Shown: positions 10,101 through 18,668, counted from the first letter of the stretch. The stretch is DNA of 64,000 nt from Bacteroidia bacterium (GCA_023151275.1 JAKLJI010000001.1:272409-336408); one strand, 5' to 3'. Notes: a model not told the origin generated them from the sequence alone. Made by a program: numbers and translations.

Positions 10101-13100
10101 ATAAGGAGCGCGAATTATACGCGAGCCAGCAGGTGCAGAGGCAAGTGTTTGTGCAATCCCGTTTACAGTCAATCCTGAAATTTCGCAATCTACTGAGTCA
10201 CCAACCGGAGCGGTTGCTAACAAATCATAAGTTACCCAGAAATAGTTAGCTCCGTTTACCAGATTCACGTTACCATTGATAACAAAAGCACCGTTTGGAG
10301 CCAAAGTAGTTCCAACCAAATTGGTTGTTGCAAATGAATTGCTTGATCCGGTAAAGTACAATTTGGCATTCGCCAATGAAGTGGTTGGGCTAGCAAATGT
10401 ACCGTTGGTGTTCAATGCAATTTGTGTTAAAGCTACAGGAGCACCTGTTGCCGACATATTCACCTGAACATTCAAAATCTGTCCATTGGTTGCACCCTGT
10501 TCAATTTTTGAAAGAACTACCTGATCAGCAGAAGCACTCACATAAGTCATTGGCGAGCTAACAATACGGTAACCGGCAGCAGGAGCTGTTGGATTAGCAA
10601 CTACACTATTAAATGTATATGACGTTAAATTAGCCGACAAACTATCGCCGAGGTTAGCAGTTCCAGATACATTGTATACAAGCCAGAAATAATTATCACC
10701 GGCACTAATGGTTTGTGTTCCGTTAACTGTGAATGATGCACCCAGTGTTGTTACCAGTGAACCAAATGTAGAGTTCACATTAAACGTAGAGTCACTTCCG
10801 GTAAAATACACACGAGCTCCTGTCAAAGCAGCCAGATTGTTTGTGCCAGCAGTGCTGAAAACCATCTGAGTCAAATCTTTTGGAACCTGACCAGTTGCAG
10901 TTAACTTAATGCGCAACATGGCATTGTTTGAAGTACCTGGAGAAACTGGGTTTGTATTTCTTTGGATATCTGTAGCGTTAACAGCCATAAGGCCCGCATT
11001 AGAAACAAATCCGAAATAAGAACCGTTGTTTGCTAGCGGAGCAATTGGACCAAAAGGACTGGTTGTTGCAGTTGCAAATGTATAAACCGTATTGTTTGCA
11101 AACGCAGTTGTGTTTGTTGAAGCGTTCGAACGTCTCTTCCAGGTTGAACCTGTTAATGCCGGAGCTTGTCCAACAAACAACTGATTCTGATTACCTGAAA
11201 TATTATCACTATTGCCAAAAGTATAGTTTTGAGCTCTTAAGGTAAGTGTGGCGTTGGTTCCTAAATCATTACCATTGTTTAAGTCGAGGTAATAGAATTT
11301 ATCACCCATTAAAGTTGTTAATCCGGTATCAACTGTTCCACCAGCTGGGCTAACAATTGAGAAGGTGATTTGTTGGTTATTCCAAGTTGCACCTGGAGCA
11401 AGAATTACAGTTTTCAAGTGGTTTGAATTGACTGTGCTTTGCAAGTAAGAACCTCCAACACCCAATGGAACAGTTGCAGAAGTTGAGTTTGCAGCACCCC
11501 TCACCATTCTAACAGGACCAACCACATAAGAACCTTGTGTAGTTGGTGGATTTGTAGTAGAAGGAGTAGCGCCTGTAGCACCATTTCCAAGTTGACTAAT
11601 AATCAAAGGATTTGCAGCACTAGTAAATACAATACCACGGCTAAACGTAGTTGCACCTCCTAGTGTAGCATTACCTACACGCAAAGGAGCTGTTGTACGA
11701 ATATGGTCCATGGTGTTAATAGTTAAGGTACCAAGTACCAATTGTTCACCATTTGAAACCGAATCACACTCAAAACCTGTAAAAATCGTATCACGACCTA
11801 AAATGGCCTGTTGCATGTTACCATTGGTAGTACCTCCATAATATACGTTACGCGCACTTGTACCCAAAGAAGGATAAATTGGTCTTGATGTAAAGAAACC
11901 TCTTGCATTACGGGTAATGGTCATGGCGTTTCCGGTTAAACCAACAGTTAAATTACCATTTGGAGCAACAGGACCTTCAATTAGGAATACACTATTTCTT
12001 AAAACCAAAGGTGAGTTAACGGTAAATCCACCTGAGTTTGCAAAATAAGTAACGGGAATTATACCACCGGTAATGGTACCTGCTCCAGAATAAGTAGCAG
12101 GAGAACCTCCTGAGAAGAACAAGGTGGTTGCAGTTGAACCATTCACAGTTAAGGTACCATCGTTGACTAAACTTTTTCCAATGTAAGTCCATCTGGAAAC
12201 AGTTGTAGAAAGAGCAGTATTTGATGAGTATGTTCCACCTGTATTAACAATTAAGTCACCAAAGGTTTGCAATACCTGGTTGGTACTTGAAGAGTAAAAA
12301 CGTAAAGTGCCGTTTACAGTCACATTTTGCGCACGCGCAATGTTCACATCAATTTCAACAGTATGGCCCACATCAACAATTACGTTGTTGTTTGCATCTG
12401 GCACAACACCACCTACCCAAGTTGATGGATTGCTCCATAAACCCGAAGCAGCAGAGATAATAGGAGTAGGAGTAAATTCTTCTACCGATAAACTGTCAAT
12501 ATAAAGATTAGAAGCAAAGCTGTAAGCTGCATTTCTTACCAAACCAATTTTAGCATTGGTTACCTTATAGGCATCAGGGATTCGAACAATAATATTTGAC
12601 CAAGGTGTTGTTGCTAGCATTGATCCGGCAGCTGTTGTTCCTGTTGCAGCAACAGGTGCATTTGGCTGAACATGCATAATTGGCTTCCAGGTCTGACCAT
12701 TGTCGTTTGAAGCTACAACAATTAACGGATAAGTGTAGTTAGAGGTCTGACTGCACCAGTACTTAAACTTCACATAAGGCGAAGTTGAAGAACTCAAGTT
12801 CATGGCAGGAGATTCCATTCTTCTTGAAAGCGCGTTGGTTGTTGTACCGAAGTAGTAATCTTCAATCCACAACACACCGTTTCCAGAAACAGAAGCCGGA
12901 AGAGGAGTTGCAAAGCCTGGCTTTGACCAGCTTGTTCCGGTACTTACATTTTGTTCCCAATCTTTGGGACCAGCTACGTTAATAGCTGCGGGAGTTCCAT
13001 CCGACCACAAATTGAACCTAGATTGGGTCCAGTTTGTCGGAGCAGAAGGAGTACCCGTGAACGTTCCATCAAAGTTTTCCGTCAGATACACCTGTGCTTG

Positions 13101-13178
13101 TGCTCTGCTGAAAACTCCGATAGTCAGAAGAAGAGCTGCTGAATACAACAGTCTTTTCAAGAGTAATCGTTTATTCAT
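4116..13178 (-). CDS. Giant repetitive T9SS-secreted surface protein (GEVED and BNR-associated repeats)
   Basis: The 3020-residue protein starts with a signal peptide (residues 1-29, ending SRAQAQ). Next come a jelly-roll-like domain (about 30-235), a G8-like segment (WSNPSTWVGGVVPDANNNV, about 240-300) and beta-rich sequence to about 720. From about 726 there are domains resembling the N-terminal domain of BNR-repeat neuraminidases (PF14873-like; pattern LRI-V-TS-GAP-LTQF...YFTGSS..F...NYFWVTYD). GEVED domains (CGGNFTGYVSIFIDYNNDGD ... YGETEDYTVNI) sit near 1023-1180, 1480-1638, 1940-2098 and 2403-2558. The DYNNDGDF loops look calcium-binding. After a last beta region and an FN3-like module, residues about 2945-3020 form a T9SS type A sorting domain (VFPNPF ... 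GGMYFVRVS). An adhesin or structural role at the cell surface is inferred. No catalytic domain was recognised. Confidence 0.9.
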   Translation of the reverse strand: MNKRLLLKRLLYSAALLLTIGVFSRAQAQVYLTENFDGTFTGTPSAPTNWTQSRFNLWSDGTPAAINVAGPKDWEQNVSTGTSWSKPGFATPLPASVSGNGVLWIEDYYFGTTTNALSRRMESPAMNLSSSTSPYVKFKYWCSQTSNYTYPLIVVASNDNGQTWKPIMHVQPNAPVAATGTTAAGSMLATTPWSNIIVRIPDAYKVTNAKIGLVRNAAYSFASNLYIDSLSVEEFTPTPIISAASGLWSNPSTWVGGVVPDANNNVIVDVGHTVEIDVNIARAQNVTVNGTLRFYSSSTNQVLQTFGDLIVNTGGTYSSNTALSTTVSRWTYIGKSLVNDGTLTVNGSTATTLFFSGGSPATYSGAGTITGGIIPVTYFANSGGFTVNSPLVLRNSVFLIEGPVAPNGNLTVGLTGNAMTITRNARGFFTSRPIYPSLGTSARNVYYGGTTNGNMQQAILGRDTIFTGFECDSVSNGEQLVLGTLTINTMDHIRTTAPLRVGNATLGGATTFSRGIVFTSAANPLIISQLGNGATGATPSTTNPPTTQGSYVVGPVRMVRGAANSTSATVPLGVGGSYLQSTVNSNHLKTVILAPGATWNNQQITFSIVSPAGGTVDTGLTTLMGDKFYYLDLNNGNDLGTNATLTLRAQNYTFGNSDNISGNQNQLFVGQAPALTGSTWKRRSNASTNTTAFANNTVYTFATATTSPFGPIAPLANNGSYFGFVSNAGLMAVNATDIQRNTNPVSPGTSNNAMLRIKLTATGQVPKDLTQMVFSTAGTNNLAALTGARVYFTGSDSTFNVNSTFGSLVTTLGASFTVNGTQTISAGDNYFWLVYNVSGTANLGDSLSANLTSYTFNSVVANPTAPAAGYRIVSSPMTYVSASADQVVLSKIEQGATNGQILNVQVNMSATGAPVALTQIALNTNGTFASPTTSLANAKLYFTGSSNSFATTNLVGTTLAPNGAFVINGNVNLVNGANYFWVTYDLLATAPVGDSVDCEISGLTVNGIAQTLASAPAGSRIIRAPYCPSNATTTADGEILGVQINSFNNVSTCATTGTTGSILNQYSNFTNLGPITLVAGLANTFSVHTATCGGQFTGYMSIFIDYNNDGDFVDAGENVHTTPAFTYGLNVYRTGTFTVPCNANPGLTRMRVILVEGSVPTPCITYGYGETEDYTVNIVASPPSFTNATAIQVTGTTSTGATDVPVLRVPVKVVATPCLPGVITELRFNTAGTTTAGDILAAKLYKTGNSGVFTNSNLLGTVTSPNGQFVFNFVDTVSNDTNNYWLAYDVAGTAANNNLLDARFDSVQAFGSYYSPLVGSPAGSRVVAAPMTYISSDAIHTTTSKVETGTTNNQMLRIVVNTSAVGAPISLTQFNLSTNGGGIDTSNIAGIKVWYTGNSSTFATTTQFGTTFVPVAVGASFNVTGIQPLANGANYFWVTYDIKGVASAIIGDSVDCEVNGIDIASITRVPTTTAPAGSRIIRQPYCASSATTTFDGEILGVTINSTTNNSTCSTTGGPGSVQSQYSDYTGLTPINIVAGLANTFSIHTATCGGNFTGYVSIFIDYNNDGDFTDPGENAHTSPSFTYGLNVFRTGSFVVPCTAVGGLTRMRVVMVEGAVPTPCGTYGYGETEDYTVNIISAPPVYQNATTLQITGTTSAGATDVAVLRVPVKVIATPCIPGVITEMRFNTSGTTTAADILTAKLYKTGASAVFNNSNLLGTVTAPSGQFVFNFVDTVANDTNNYWLAYDVAATAANNNVLDARFDSVQAFGAYYAPIVSSPAGSVTISTPMTYISSNAIHTSLSKVETGSVNNQLLRIVVNTSATGAPINLTQFALSTNGGGIDTSNISAIKVWYTGNSSTFATTSQFGTTFVPVAVGASFNVTGIQPLAGGANYFWVTYDIKGVASAIIGDSVDCEVTGIDVASITRVPTTTAPAGARVIRQPYCTSSATTTFDGEILGVTINSVTNNSTCASTGGPGSVQNQYSDYTGLTPINVIAGLANTFSIHAATCGGNYTGYVSIFVDFNNDGDFTDPGENAHTSPSFTYGLNVFRTGTFMVPCTATPGLTRMRVVMVEGMVPSACGTYGYGETEDYTVNIISQPASYTTSLAEQITGSVGAGSTDIPVLRVPVKAVATPCVPGIISELRFNTAGTTAAADIVSAKLYKTGSSGVFNNNNLVGTVTSPSGQFSFLVSDTAINDTNFYWLAYDVSATAANGNLLDARFDSVQAFGNWYVPTVSAPTGSRIVAVPMTFISTTTAHPDLSAVEQSSINNPMLRVDVVTSAAGAPINVTQFDLSTNGGGIDTSNIAGIKVYYSGANANPTVAQVTQFGTTYVPTATGAYAVTGTQALLNGTNYFWVVYDIKSNAIIGDSVDAEMAGVTVAGVSRIPTVTAPLGARKIRAPYCPSIAGSTADEEIWNVTLGTLNNTTNCNSLGGPGSVLQRYNNYTELAAPILYKGGSYSLSLNLSSCGGNYGAWGAVYIDFNGDGDFTDPNELVYSTGNHTSSNLGQLFNGQVVVPTSASTGKTRMRVIYSEQGTLPTPCQAYNWGETEDYSVDIQDAPFNNYVWTGSTSNVYTLPANWTPVRTLPNMNDKLVFNSTSPITITGVATETVRVMEVTNGTVVNLAGSGNTLSVSDTLSLGNNARVRNGANFTLASGKDTVATGTLIVGTGSGVNGSFARWFNSTTGQVSFPLIDTAGTTREVTVQYTVGATQYGSLTASFVNAIPGNAGLPVSDPVASVTATRAGVNGYWSLLPNGINGGEFTGTFNATGFTGVNSYTGLFLMRRSGNATNWAINGTHVTTAGSNAAPVLSRTNMTQYGQYGVGGDTLVNTLPVTLVMFKASNAAGDVNLNWATSTEINNKGFFIERSLDGEKFEEIGFVTGKGNSKTTVNYASVDYNAFARTGLTTLYYRLRQVDFDGAFAYSNVVAVSEEDLLKDEVSVFPNPFVSQVSVNIEASNSGTASVSVLDMQGRVISTESLNVVVGSNYHEIKNLSKLSGGMYFVRVSQGGLSKTIKVTKTN
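5505..10120 (-). repeat. 1377-bp tandem intragenic repeat (459-residue unit)
   Basis: Equivalent positions in successive GEVED units lie at about 9681, 8304 and 6927 (exactly 1377 bp apart) and 5547 (1380 bp). Each unit holds one GEVED domain and two BNR-associated modules. The units at about 8740-7365 and 7365-5990 are the most alike, with long near-identical stretches such as VKVWYTG/IKVWYTGNSSTFATT. The outermost copies have diverged. Recent duplication or gene conversion inside the gene is inferred. Confidence 0.9.
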
Positions 13179-13281
13179 AGTTAAAAATTAGTGATTCTTG
13201 GTCCCCAATTTAGGAAAAATTTAAGTTGGTGTGAATTGAACACCTTGTCAACATTTTAAACAGCTGAAAAACAGGACTTAA

Positions 13282-13326
13282 AAAAAGAACAGCGCCAGAT
13301 TCGTGAAATCTAGCGCTGTTCTTTTT
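13282..13326 (-). terminator. Rho-independent terminator of the endonuclease I gene
   Basis: A 20-bp inverted repeat with one mismatch (arms 13282-13301 and 13307-13326, 5-base loop) begins with a run of A and ends with a run of T. It lies 20 bases past the stop of the minus-strand endonuclease gene and separates it from the giant gene downstream. Confidence 0.9.
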
Positions 13327-13345
13327 CACAATTTTTAAACAAATA

Positions 13346-15874
13346 TTATTCAAAAATCAGCAAGCGACTTTGAATGCCTGAATGAAATTTTAAGGTTATA
13401 ATAGCCAACTTGCCTTCAAAGCCAGGACTAAGTTGAATGCGATTGTCTTGACTTATTTCAAAACCAAGTTTCCTGCCTTGAATATCTTGAATACCAATTT
13501 CCGTGAATGCCTCTTGGGTAGCTAGAAAGAAGCTTCCATCTTTTACCGGAACAGGGAAAATAGAAAATTGTGAAACAGCGTTACCTATTTTTTTCAACCC
13601 AACAGGCTTTTCAATTTCAAACAATTCGCTTGTATCTGCCGCTTTTGAATGAATGTCCTTCGCTATAATTAAGCCAAAGTCACTTGTTGGTGTTAAGTTG
13701 GGCTGAACCACTACTGAATCTTTGCTTGATGAAAACACACCCATGCTCGAATAGGTTAATCCTGAATCCACGCTCATCAAGAGTTCAACTGAATCAATAT
13801 TTTCAGATTCCCACTGAACAGTTAAGTCCTCTCCTTTTGTCCAGATAACATCTGAATTTGGCTTCACCAATAATATAGCAGGAACAGGTACCGGAGGGTT
13901 ATTGTCAATCCAGGTCATGTTTGAAAAATCAATTGCATCCATCCAATTCGGATTATCGATAAATGGATTTCTATTACCCTGAGTTGCATGGATGAACTCA
14001 TTTCTACTTTTCTCAAACGCATCCGGTGGATCCTGGCGAGCCCAAGCTTTTAGTAAATTCTGGTCCTGTTGGGCAGGAAGTGCCCAATTCTTTCCTCCCA
14101 CGCCATTGTAGCATACGGCCATATAAAACAAGGCACGAGCTACGTCTCCTTTTTGTTCAGCTCTTGGTTCATAAACCGTTTTGCCGGCGCTATCTTTACC
14201 CAAAACACCAAAACCGGTGGGGGCAGTATAGGTAGGCGTTGCTACCGCACCAAAAGGATTGTTAGAACGGCGCGCATTGGCATTTGCTTGATGAGCAGGA
14301 AAGAGATTGTGTAAATCATTGAATTCGGGCAATTCTCTATTGGTGCCCGGTGCATTGGGCCAGCTTGGATTGCCTTGGTTACTTGGCATCCAGCTTTGCG
14401 GGTAAGTATGCTCACGCGTTAACGTTGCGCCATTATTTCCGGCCGCCCATTGGAAAGGGTCGGTATATACGTATTGCGAACCCGTGTAAACACAGGTAAC
14501 CACTTCTTTTCCATCGGCAGTATCTCTTGCCAACCAAGGATCTACAACTCTAGGAATATACAAGCTATAGAATACGGTGTCGTGCGGATTTATTTTTGAA
14601 GACAAATCACTCACAAAACTGCTTTTAAGTGGATCTAAAGTTCCATAATAGGTTCCGGGATTTGCGTTTAAATTCGTTACAGAAGCTGTTGCAGGCACTG
14701 CATAGTAATTTTCAAAACCGGTTGGACCATTGAAGCTGAACGCTGAATAGTAATAGGTTTGACCCTGAACAGTAGCATTTGGCGTATAACTAATAGCAGT
14801 ATCTGCAAAGAAAGCTACCTGGCCATTGCCAATAGCATCGCCTCTTTTGTAGGAAACACCATCTAAAGGACCATTTCCCGTTAGTGGCATTGTGCTTTTT
14901 ACCACGAGATACTTCTCAGCGGCGCCAATACTCGGAACCAATGAAAGCGTATGTCTGTAACTTTTAATATCTGAGAAATTTAGGGCACTAGCCGAAGCGC
15001 TTGGTTCAGACGCAAATCTTCCACCAATACCATACAATTTAATGAGGAATGGATTTTTTAATGCGTCGTTTGAATAAACCAACAAATTAGCAAGTCTTGA
15101 ACCAGAATCTTGTGGGTTGAAATACAATTTCAAGTTTTGACTTGCAAGCGGAGAAACAGTATCTGCAAGCAATGAATAGGTGTAATCTGAAGCATGGGTT
15201 CCTTGCAAGCGAACGCTATCAATACGAAGTGTTTGCTCTGCACCTGCATTTTCAATGGAGAAAACGGTTGAATCTGAATTGCCTACTACATACACCAATC
15301 CATTCACCAAAGTTGTTGAGCCCTTTTTGATGGAAATAGTTGCTTCAGAGGCAAGGCCTTTGCGGATAAATACTGAATCCACAGCCATGTTTCCGCCGGG
15401 AGCAGAAGGTTGTCCACCGGGAAGTTTGGTAGTAAAGATAAAACGAACGAATCGGGTTGAAGCGCTCAGGTTATCTTGATACCTGCCACCATTGAAATTT
15501 GTAGCTGTTGTTGATTTAGAGGTAATGGAGCGAATGGTTGTCCAATTTGTGCCATTGGCACTTTCTTGAATATCAAACTGTCCACCCCAAGGAGAACCCG
15601 CATTCTGAGGGCTCAAGTAATAACTGATTGGACCGGGCTTATCGGTAAAAGCAACGATAAAGTTTTCTCCGGTTGCATCGAGGCGGCATGAAAGTGCATC
15701 ACCAATACCGAATGCATAGGTGAGATTTCCGTTAGTTCCCAAATTCATTGTCCAACCTTGCGGAGGAGTTGCAATGGCAGGTGTACTAAAATTCCAGAAT
15801 GTTGGAAGTGTGGTTTGTGCCTGAAGCCAAAGAAAGGAAGCCAAGCCCCAAAAAAGAGTAACTAATTTTTTCAT
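13346..15874 (-). CDS. Secreted endonuclease I family nuclease with T9SS sorting domain
   Basis: The 842-residue protein has a signal peptide (1-19, ending LWLQAQ). A discoidin/jelly-roll-like N-terminal region (20-170) and an ASH/choice-of-anchor-like module (175-280) follow. The endonuclease I domain (PF04231) begins near 405 at YYGTLDPLKSSFVSDLS. Its metal-dependent core is visible in LTREHTYPQSWMPSNQ, PEFNDLHNLFPAHQANANARRSN and the later GDVARALFYMAVCY. A short beta module precedes a T9SS type A tail (FSIFPVPVKDGSFF ... LLIFE). It probably degrades extracellular DNA at the surface or in the medium, for nutrition or biofilm turnover; that role is inferred. It is the upstream neighbour of the giant surface-protein gene but each has its own terminator. 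Confidence 0.92.
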   Translation of the reverse strand: MKKLVTLFWGLASFLWLQAQTTLPTFWNFSTPAIATPPQGWTMNLGTNGNLTYAFGIGDALSCRLDATGENFIVAFTDKPGPISYYLSPQNAGSPWGGQFDIQESANGTNWTTIRSITSKSTTATNFNGGRYQDNLSASTRFVRFIFTTKLPGGQPSAPGGNMAVDSVFIRKGLASEATISIKKGSTTLVNGLVYVVGNSDSTVFSIENAGAEQTLRIDSVRLQGTHASDYTYSLLADTVSPLASQNLKLYFNPQDSGSRLANLLVYSNDALKNPFLIKLYGIGGRFASEPSASASALNFSDIKSYRHTLSLVPSIGAAEKYLVVKSTMPLTGNGPLDGVSYKRGDAIGNGQVAFFADTAISYTPNATVQGQTYYYSAFSFNGPTGFENYYAVPATASVTNLNANPGTYYGTLDPLKSSFVSDLSSKINPHDTVFYSLYIPRVVDPWLARDTADGKEVVTCVYTGSQYVYTDPFQWAAGNNGATLTREHTYPQSWMPSNQGNPSWPNAPGTNRELPEFNDLHNLFPAHQANANARRSNNPFGAVATPTYTAPTGFGVLGKDSAGKTVYEPRAEQKGDVARALFYMAVCYNGVGGKNWALPAQQDQNLLKAWARQDPPDAFEKSRNEFIHATQGNRNPFIDNPNWMDAIDFSNMTWIDNNPPVPVPAILLVKPNSDVIWTKGEDLTVQWESENIDSVELLMSVDSGLTYSSMGVFSSSKDSVVVQPNLTPTSDFGLIIAKDIHSKAADTSELFEIEKPVGLKKIGNAVSQFSIFPVPVKDGSFFLATQEAFTEIGIQDIQGRKLGFEISQDNRIQLSPGFEGKLAIITLKFHSGIQSRLLIFE

Positions 15875-15981
15875 TATTGAATTACGGAATGCCTTTAAAA
15901 ATTCCGGATAACCCGCAAATTACCAATTAGATTTAAGGAAAAAACCCAAATCGGGAGATTTACAAAAAATTAATTTCGGGA

Positions 15982-17304
15982 ATGAATCAAATTCTACCCC
16001 TCAAGCAAATCTATCCCAGCGAAGAACTGCTCTATTTTGTCTGGAAAAACAGGCAGCTTGAATCCAAACCACTCTGCCTAATCAATGGCGAAAAACTCCA
16101 GATTATTCAACCGGGTTTTCGGAATTTCAACTCCGGACCAGATTTTCTCCAAGCACGCGTTCAGCTTGGGCCCATTCAATTGTTCGGTAATATTGAATTC
16201 CATGTCAGGAGTTCGGATTGGTTTAAGCACAATCATCAAAACGACAAAGGCTATGAATCGGTAATTCTGCATGTGGTTTATGAGTATGACCAGGAAGTCA
16301 TTTTGGAAGATGGATTTGAAATCCCGGTGCTGGAATTAAAAAATTATTTAGATGATGAGCTGCTGAATCGCTACAACTACCTCTTCATGAACCAAGACGA
16401 AAAAGCTTGCCATAACTTTGATGACTTACCCACACGGATTCAATTGGAGCAATGGACGAACAGATTAGCCACAGAGCGGATGGAAGAAAAATTCGAACGA
16501 ATTCAATTGCGCTTAGCCGAAAGCAAGAATCACTGGGAGGAAGTCTTTTTCAAGGAATTGCTTAGGAGTTTTTGTGGCAGTTTGAACAGTGATGGAGCAG
16601 AATCTCTGAATGCAAAAATTGATTTTGGCTTGATTTTAAAATACAGGCAACAACAATTCAATTTTATCTCTTTGGTATGGGGACTTGCTGGATTTTTGGA
16701 GGAAAAAGGAAAAGGAAATTTGGCAATTGAGCTGCGTAAAACCTGGCTGTTCTTGAAAGAAAAACACAGGCTGGAAGCAATGCCTATACATGTTTGGAAG
16801 TTTTCAAAAACCCGACCGGCAAATTTCCCGAGCAACAGACTATTGCAGCTTGCCCTTTTCTATACCCATGACAAAGTAAATCTGTTTAGCTATGCCGGCA
16901 TGAGAAGTCCAAAAGCCATAGCAGAATCACTAGAATCTAACCTATTGACAAAACTTGCTGAATTTCCGGAAATTTCGAATGGAAACAAATTAACCAAAAC
17001 CGGAAAAGCCGGTAAAGAATTACTTTATCGAATTTTGGTAAACACCATTGCACCCATGCTGTTTGCGCTGGGGAAAAAGCGAGACGAAACACACTTGCAA
17101 GAGCTCGCTTTGGACATTTGGAACTATTGTCCGGCTGAAAACCACCAGCAATCTAAGTATTGGAAAACCAGGGGTTGGCAAAGTCATTCCGCACTTGATT
17201 CTCAAGCCATGCTGGCGCAACATTTGCATTATTGCATCAAACGGAACTGCCTGAGTTGCATGCTTGGACAATATTTTATCAAACCAAAAACAAATAGCAG
17301 CTAA
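15982..17304 (+). CDS. DUF2851 family protein
   Basis: The 440-residue protein matches DUF2851, a family found mostly in Bacteroidota. Characteristic parts are LLYFVWKNRQL, the central GFRNFNSGPDFLQARVQLG, and GNIEFHVRSSDWFKHNHQND with YESVILHVVYEYD. The C-terminus contains cysteines in CIKRNCLSCMLGQ that could bind metal. The fold and function are not established; the N-terminal part resembles a nuclease-like core in outline only. A TAATTTCG box ends 3 bases before the ATG. The short gap to the PspC gene suggests co-transcription. Confidence 0.85.
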   Translation: MNQILPLKQIYPSEELLYFVWKNRQLESKPLCLINGEKLQIIQPGFRNFNSGPDFLQARVQLGPIQLFGNIEFHVRSSDWFKHNHQNDKGYESVILHVVYEYDQEVILEDGFEIPVLELKNYLDDELLNRYNYLFMNQDEKACHNFDDLPTRIQLEQWTNRLATERMEEKFERIQLRLAESKNHWEEVFFKELLRSFCGSLNSDGAESLNAKIDFGLILKYRQQQFNFISLVWGLAGFLEEKGKGNLAIELRKTWLFLKEKHRLEAMPIHVWKFSKTRPANFPSNRLLQLALFYTHDKVNLFSYAGMRSPKAIAESLESNLLTKLAEFPEISNGNKLTKTGKAGKELLYRILVNTIAPMLFALGKKRDETHLQELALDIWNYCPAENHQQSKYWKTRGWQSHSALDSQAMLAQHLHYCIKRNCLSCMLGQYFIKPKTNSS

Positions 17305-17330
17305 ATTTCGTTTATTTTGCCTTTGAGAAT

Positions 17331-17549
17331 ATGGATAAGATAAAGTATACTGTTGAAAAAAACGTATTTGGGGTTTGCACTTACTTGGGCGAAAAGTTCA
17401 GGATTTCAAGTAGCAGAATCCGCCTTTACTTTATTTATACGTCGTTTATTACATTTGGTTCACCCATTATCATTTATTTGATTGTTGCTTTTTGGTTGAA
17501 CCTGAAAAAGTACATCCGGAATAGCCAGCGGATTATTTGGGATTTATAA
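17331..17549 (+). CDS. PspC domain protein
   Basis: A 72-residue protein with the PspC layout: an N-terminal amphipathic segment including GVCTYLGEKFRISSSRIR, then one membrane helix (LYFIYTSFITFGSPIIIYLIVAFWL) and a short basic tail. PspC proteins sense or respond to inner-membrane stress. It is followed after 12 bases by a sensor kinase gene, so a role in envelope stress signalling together with that kinase is a reasonable inference. The sequence GTTTATTTTGCCTTT just upstream (17310-17324) also occurs before the cyclophilin gene. Confidence 0.8.
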   Translation: MDKIKYTVEKNVFGVCTYLGEKFRISSSRIRLYFIYTSFITFGSPIIIYLIVAFWLNLKKYIRNSQRIIWDL

Positions 17550-17561
17550 ACCACTTTTCAT

Positions 17562-18668
17562 TTGAATCGCGCAAGATTACTATTCTTATTGGTTTCAATT
17601 TACATTGTTGCAGCCTTTAGTTGGTGGACATACGCCCACTACAAAAGCAGCAAAACCATTTATGAACTAGAACGCAAAGGGCTTGAATCGCATTCTTACG
17701 AAGCAAGTTTTGACGTTGAAATGGCACGTCAGCAAGAGCTATTTGAAGATAGCACAGCCATGAAGAACTATTTCTACGCTCATCACCCCAAACACGAACT
17801 ATTTTTCATTCCGCAAGGCGACCCTCTTTATAATTTCATGGTTAGGCCTAAATGGGAGGCTTATCAGGAGCTGGAAACCATTTACAAGCGGAAGGTTCGA
17901 ATGTTTATTCTAGAAGGCGCTGTAATGATGGCGCTGATTTTCTGGGGATTAATCAGAATTTTTTACAGCTTAAGTCGAGATTTGAAAGTAAAGCGAAATC
18001 AGCGAAATTTTCTTCTTAGCGTTACCCATGAATTAAAAACTCCACTTACATCAATCAAGCTCTATTTAGAAACTTTACTTAAACGCAAACTCAGCGAAGA
18101 ACAAACACGGACCATCGTTCAAAATTCATTGCAGGAAAGCGAACGCTTGAATTTATTGGTTGAAAATCTTTTGTTATCGGCACGGCTTGAGAGTGCTCAT
18201 TTTGATTTGGATATCCGGAATTTGAATCTGAGTGAATTGACCGAAGAAACGGTGAGAAACTTTGCCATTCCCAGAAATCTGAATGAACGCATTAGCATGG
18301 AGATTGAGCCATCGGTTTATGTAAAAGCAGACCCGAATGCGATGGAAATTATTTTAACAAACTTGCTATCCAATGCTTTAAAATACACTCCGGAAGGAAG
18401 CCAAATTCAGGTAAGACTACTCTCTTCAAAACAAGAAGTACGTTTACAAATTTTAGACGAGGGGCCGGGCATTTCCGAAGAAGACAAAAAAGAATTATTT
18501 ACCAAGTTCTTTCGGATTGGGGATGAAAACACCCGAAAAACAAAAGGGACTGGTTTGGGGTTATTTATCGTGAAAAACCTTGCAAATCTGCAAAAAGCAG
18601 AAATACAAGTTGAAAATAGACTACCCAAAGGTAGTATTTTTGAATTAAGGCTTAAAAACAATGGCTGA
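17562..18668 (+). CDS. Two-component sensor histidine kinase
   Basis: The 368-residue protein has two membrane helices (about 5-22 and 114-137) enclosing a sensor segment of about 90 residues, and no HAMP domain. The HisKA box LLSVTHELKTPLTSIKLYL carries the phospho-acceptor His156. The ATPase domain shows NLLSNALKYTP (N box), LQILDEGPGIS (G1) and KGTGLGLFIVKNL (G2). Translation appears to begin at TTG 17562; no better ATG is available before the first helix. The stop overlaps the response-regulator start by 8 bases, so the two are cognate. This organisation is like the RprX/RprY type systems of Bacteroidota. The signal is not known. Confidence 0.92.
   Translation: MNRARLLFLLVSIYIVAAFSWWTYAHYKSSKTIYELERKGLESHSYEASFDVEMARQQELFEDSTAMKNYFYAHHPKHELFFIPQGDPLYNFMVRPKWEAYQELETIYKRKVRMFILEGAVMMALIFWGLIRIFYSLSRDLKVKRNQRNFLLSVTHELKTPLTSIKLYLETLLKRKLSEEQTRTIVQNSLQESERLNLLVENLLLSARLESAHFDLDIRNLNLSELTEETVRNFAIPRNLNERISMEIEPSVYVKADPNAMEIILTNLLSNALKYTPEGSQIQVRLLSSKQEVRLQILDEGPGISEEDKKELFTKFFRIGDENTRKTKGTGLGLFIVKNLANLQKAEIQVENRLPKGSIFELRLKNNG

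Noticed and set aside
5500-10120. CRISPR-like regular spacing
   Set aside because: The period is 1377 bp and lies inside an open reading frame with conserved protein domains; there are no short repeats with unique spacers.
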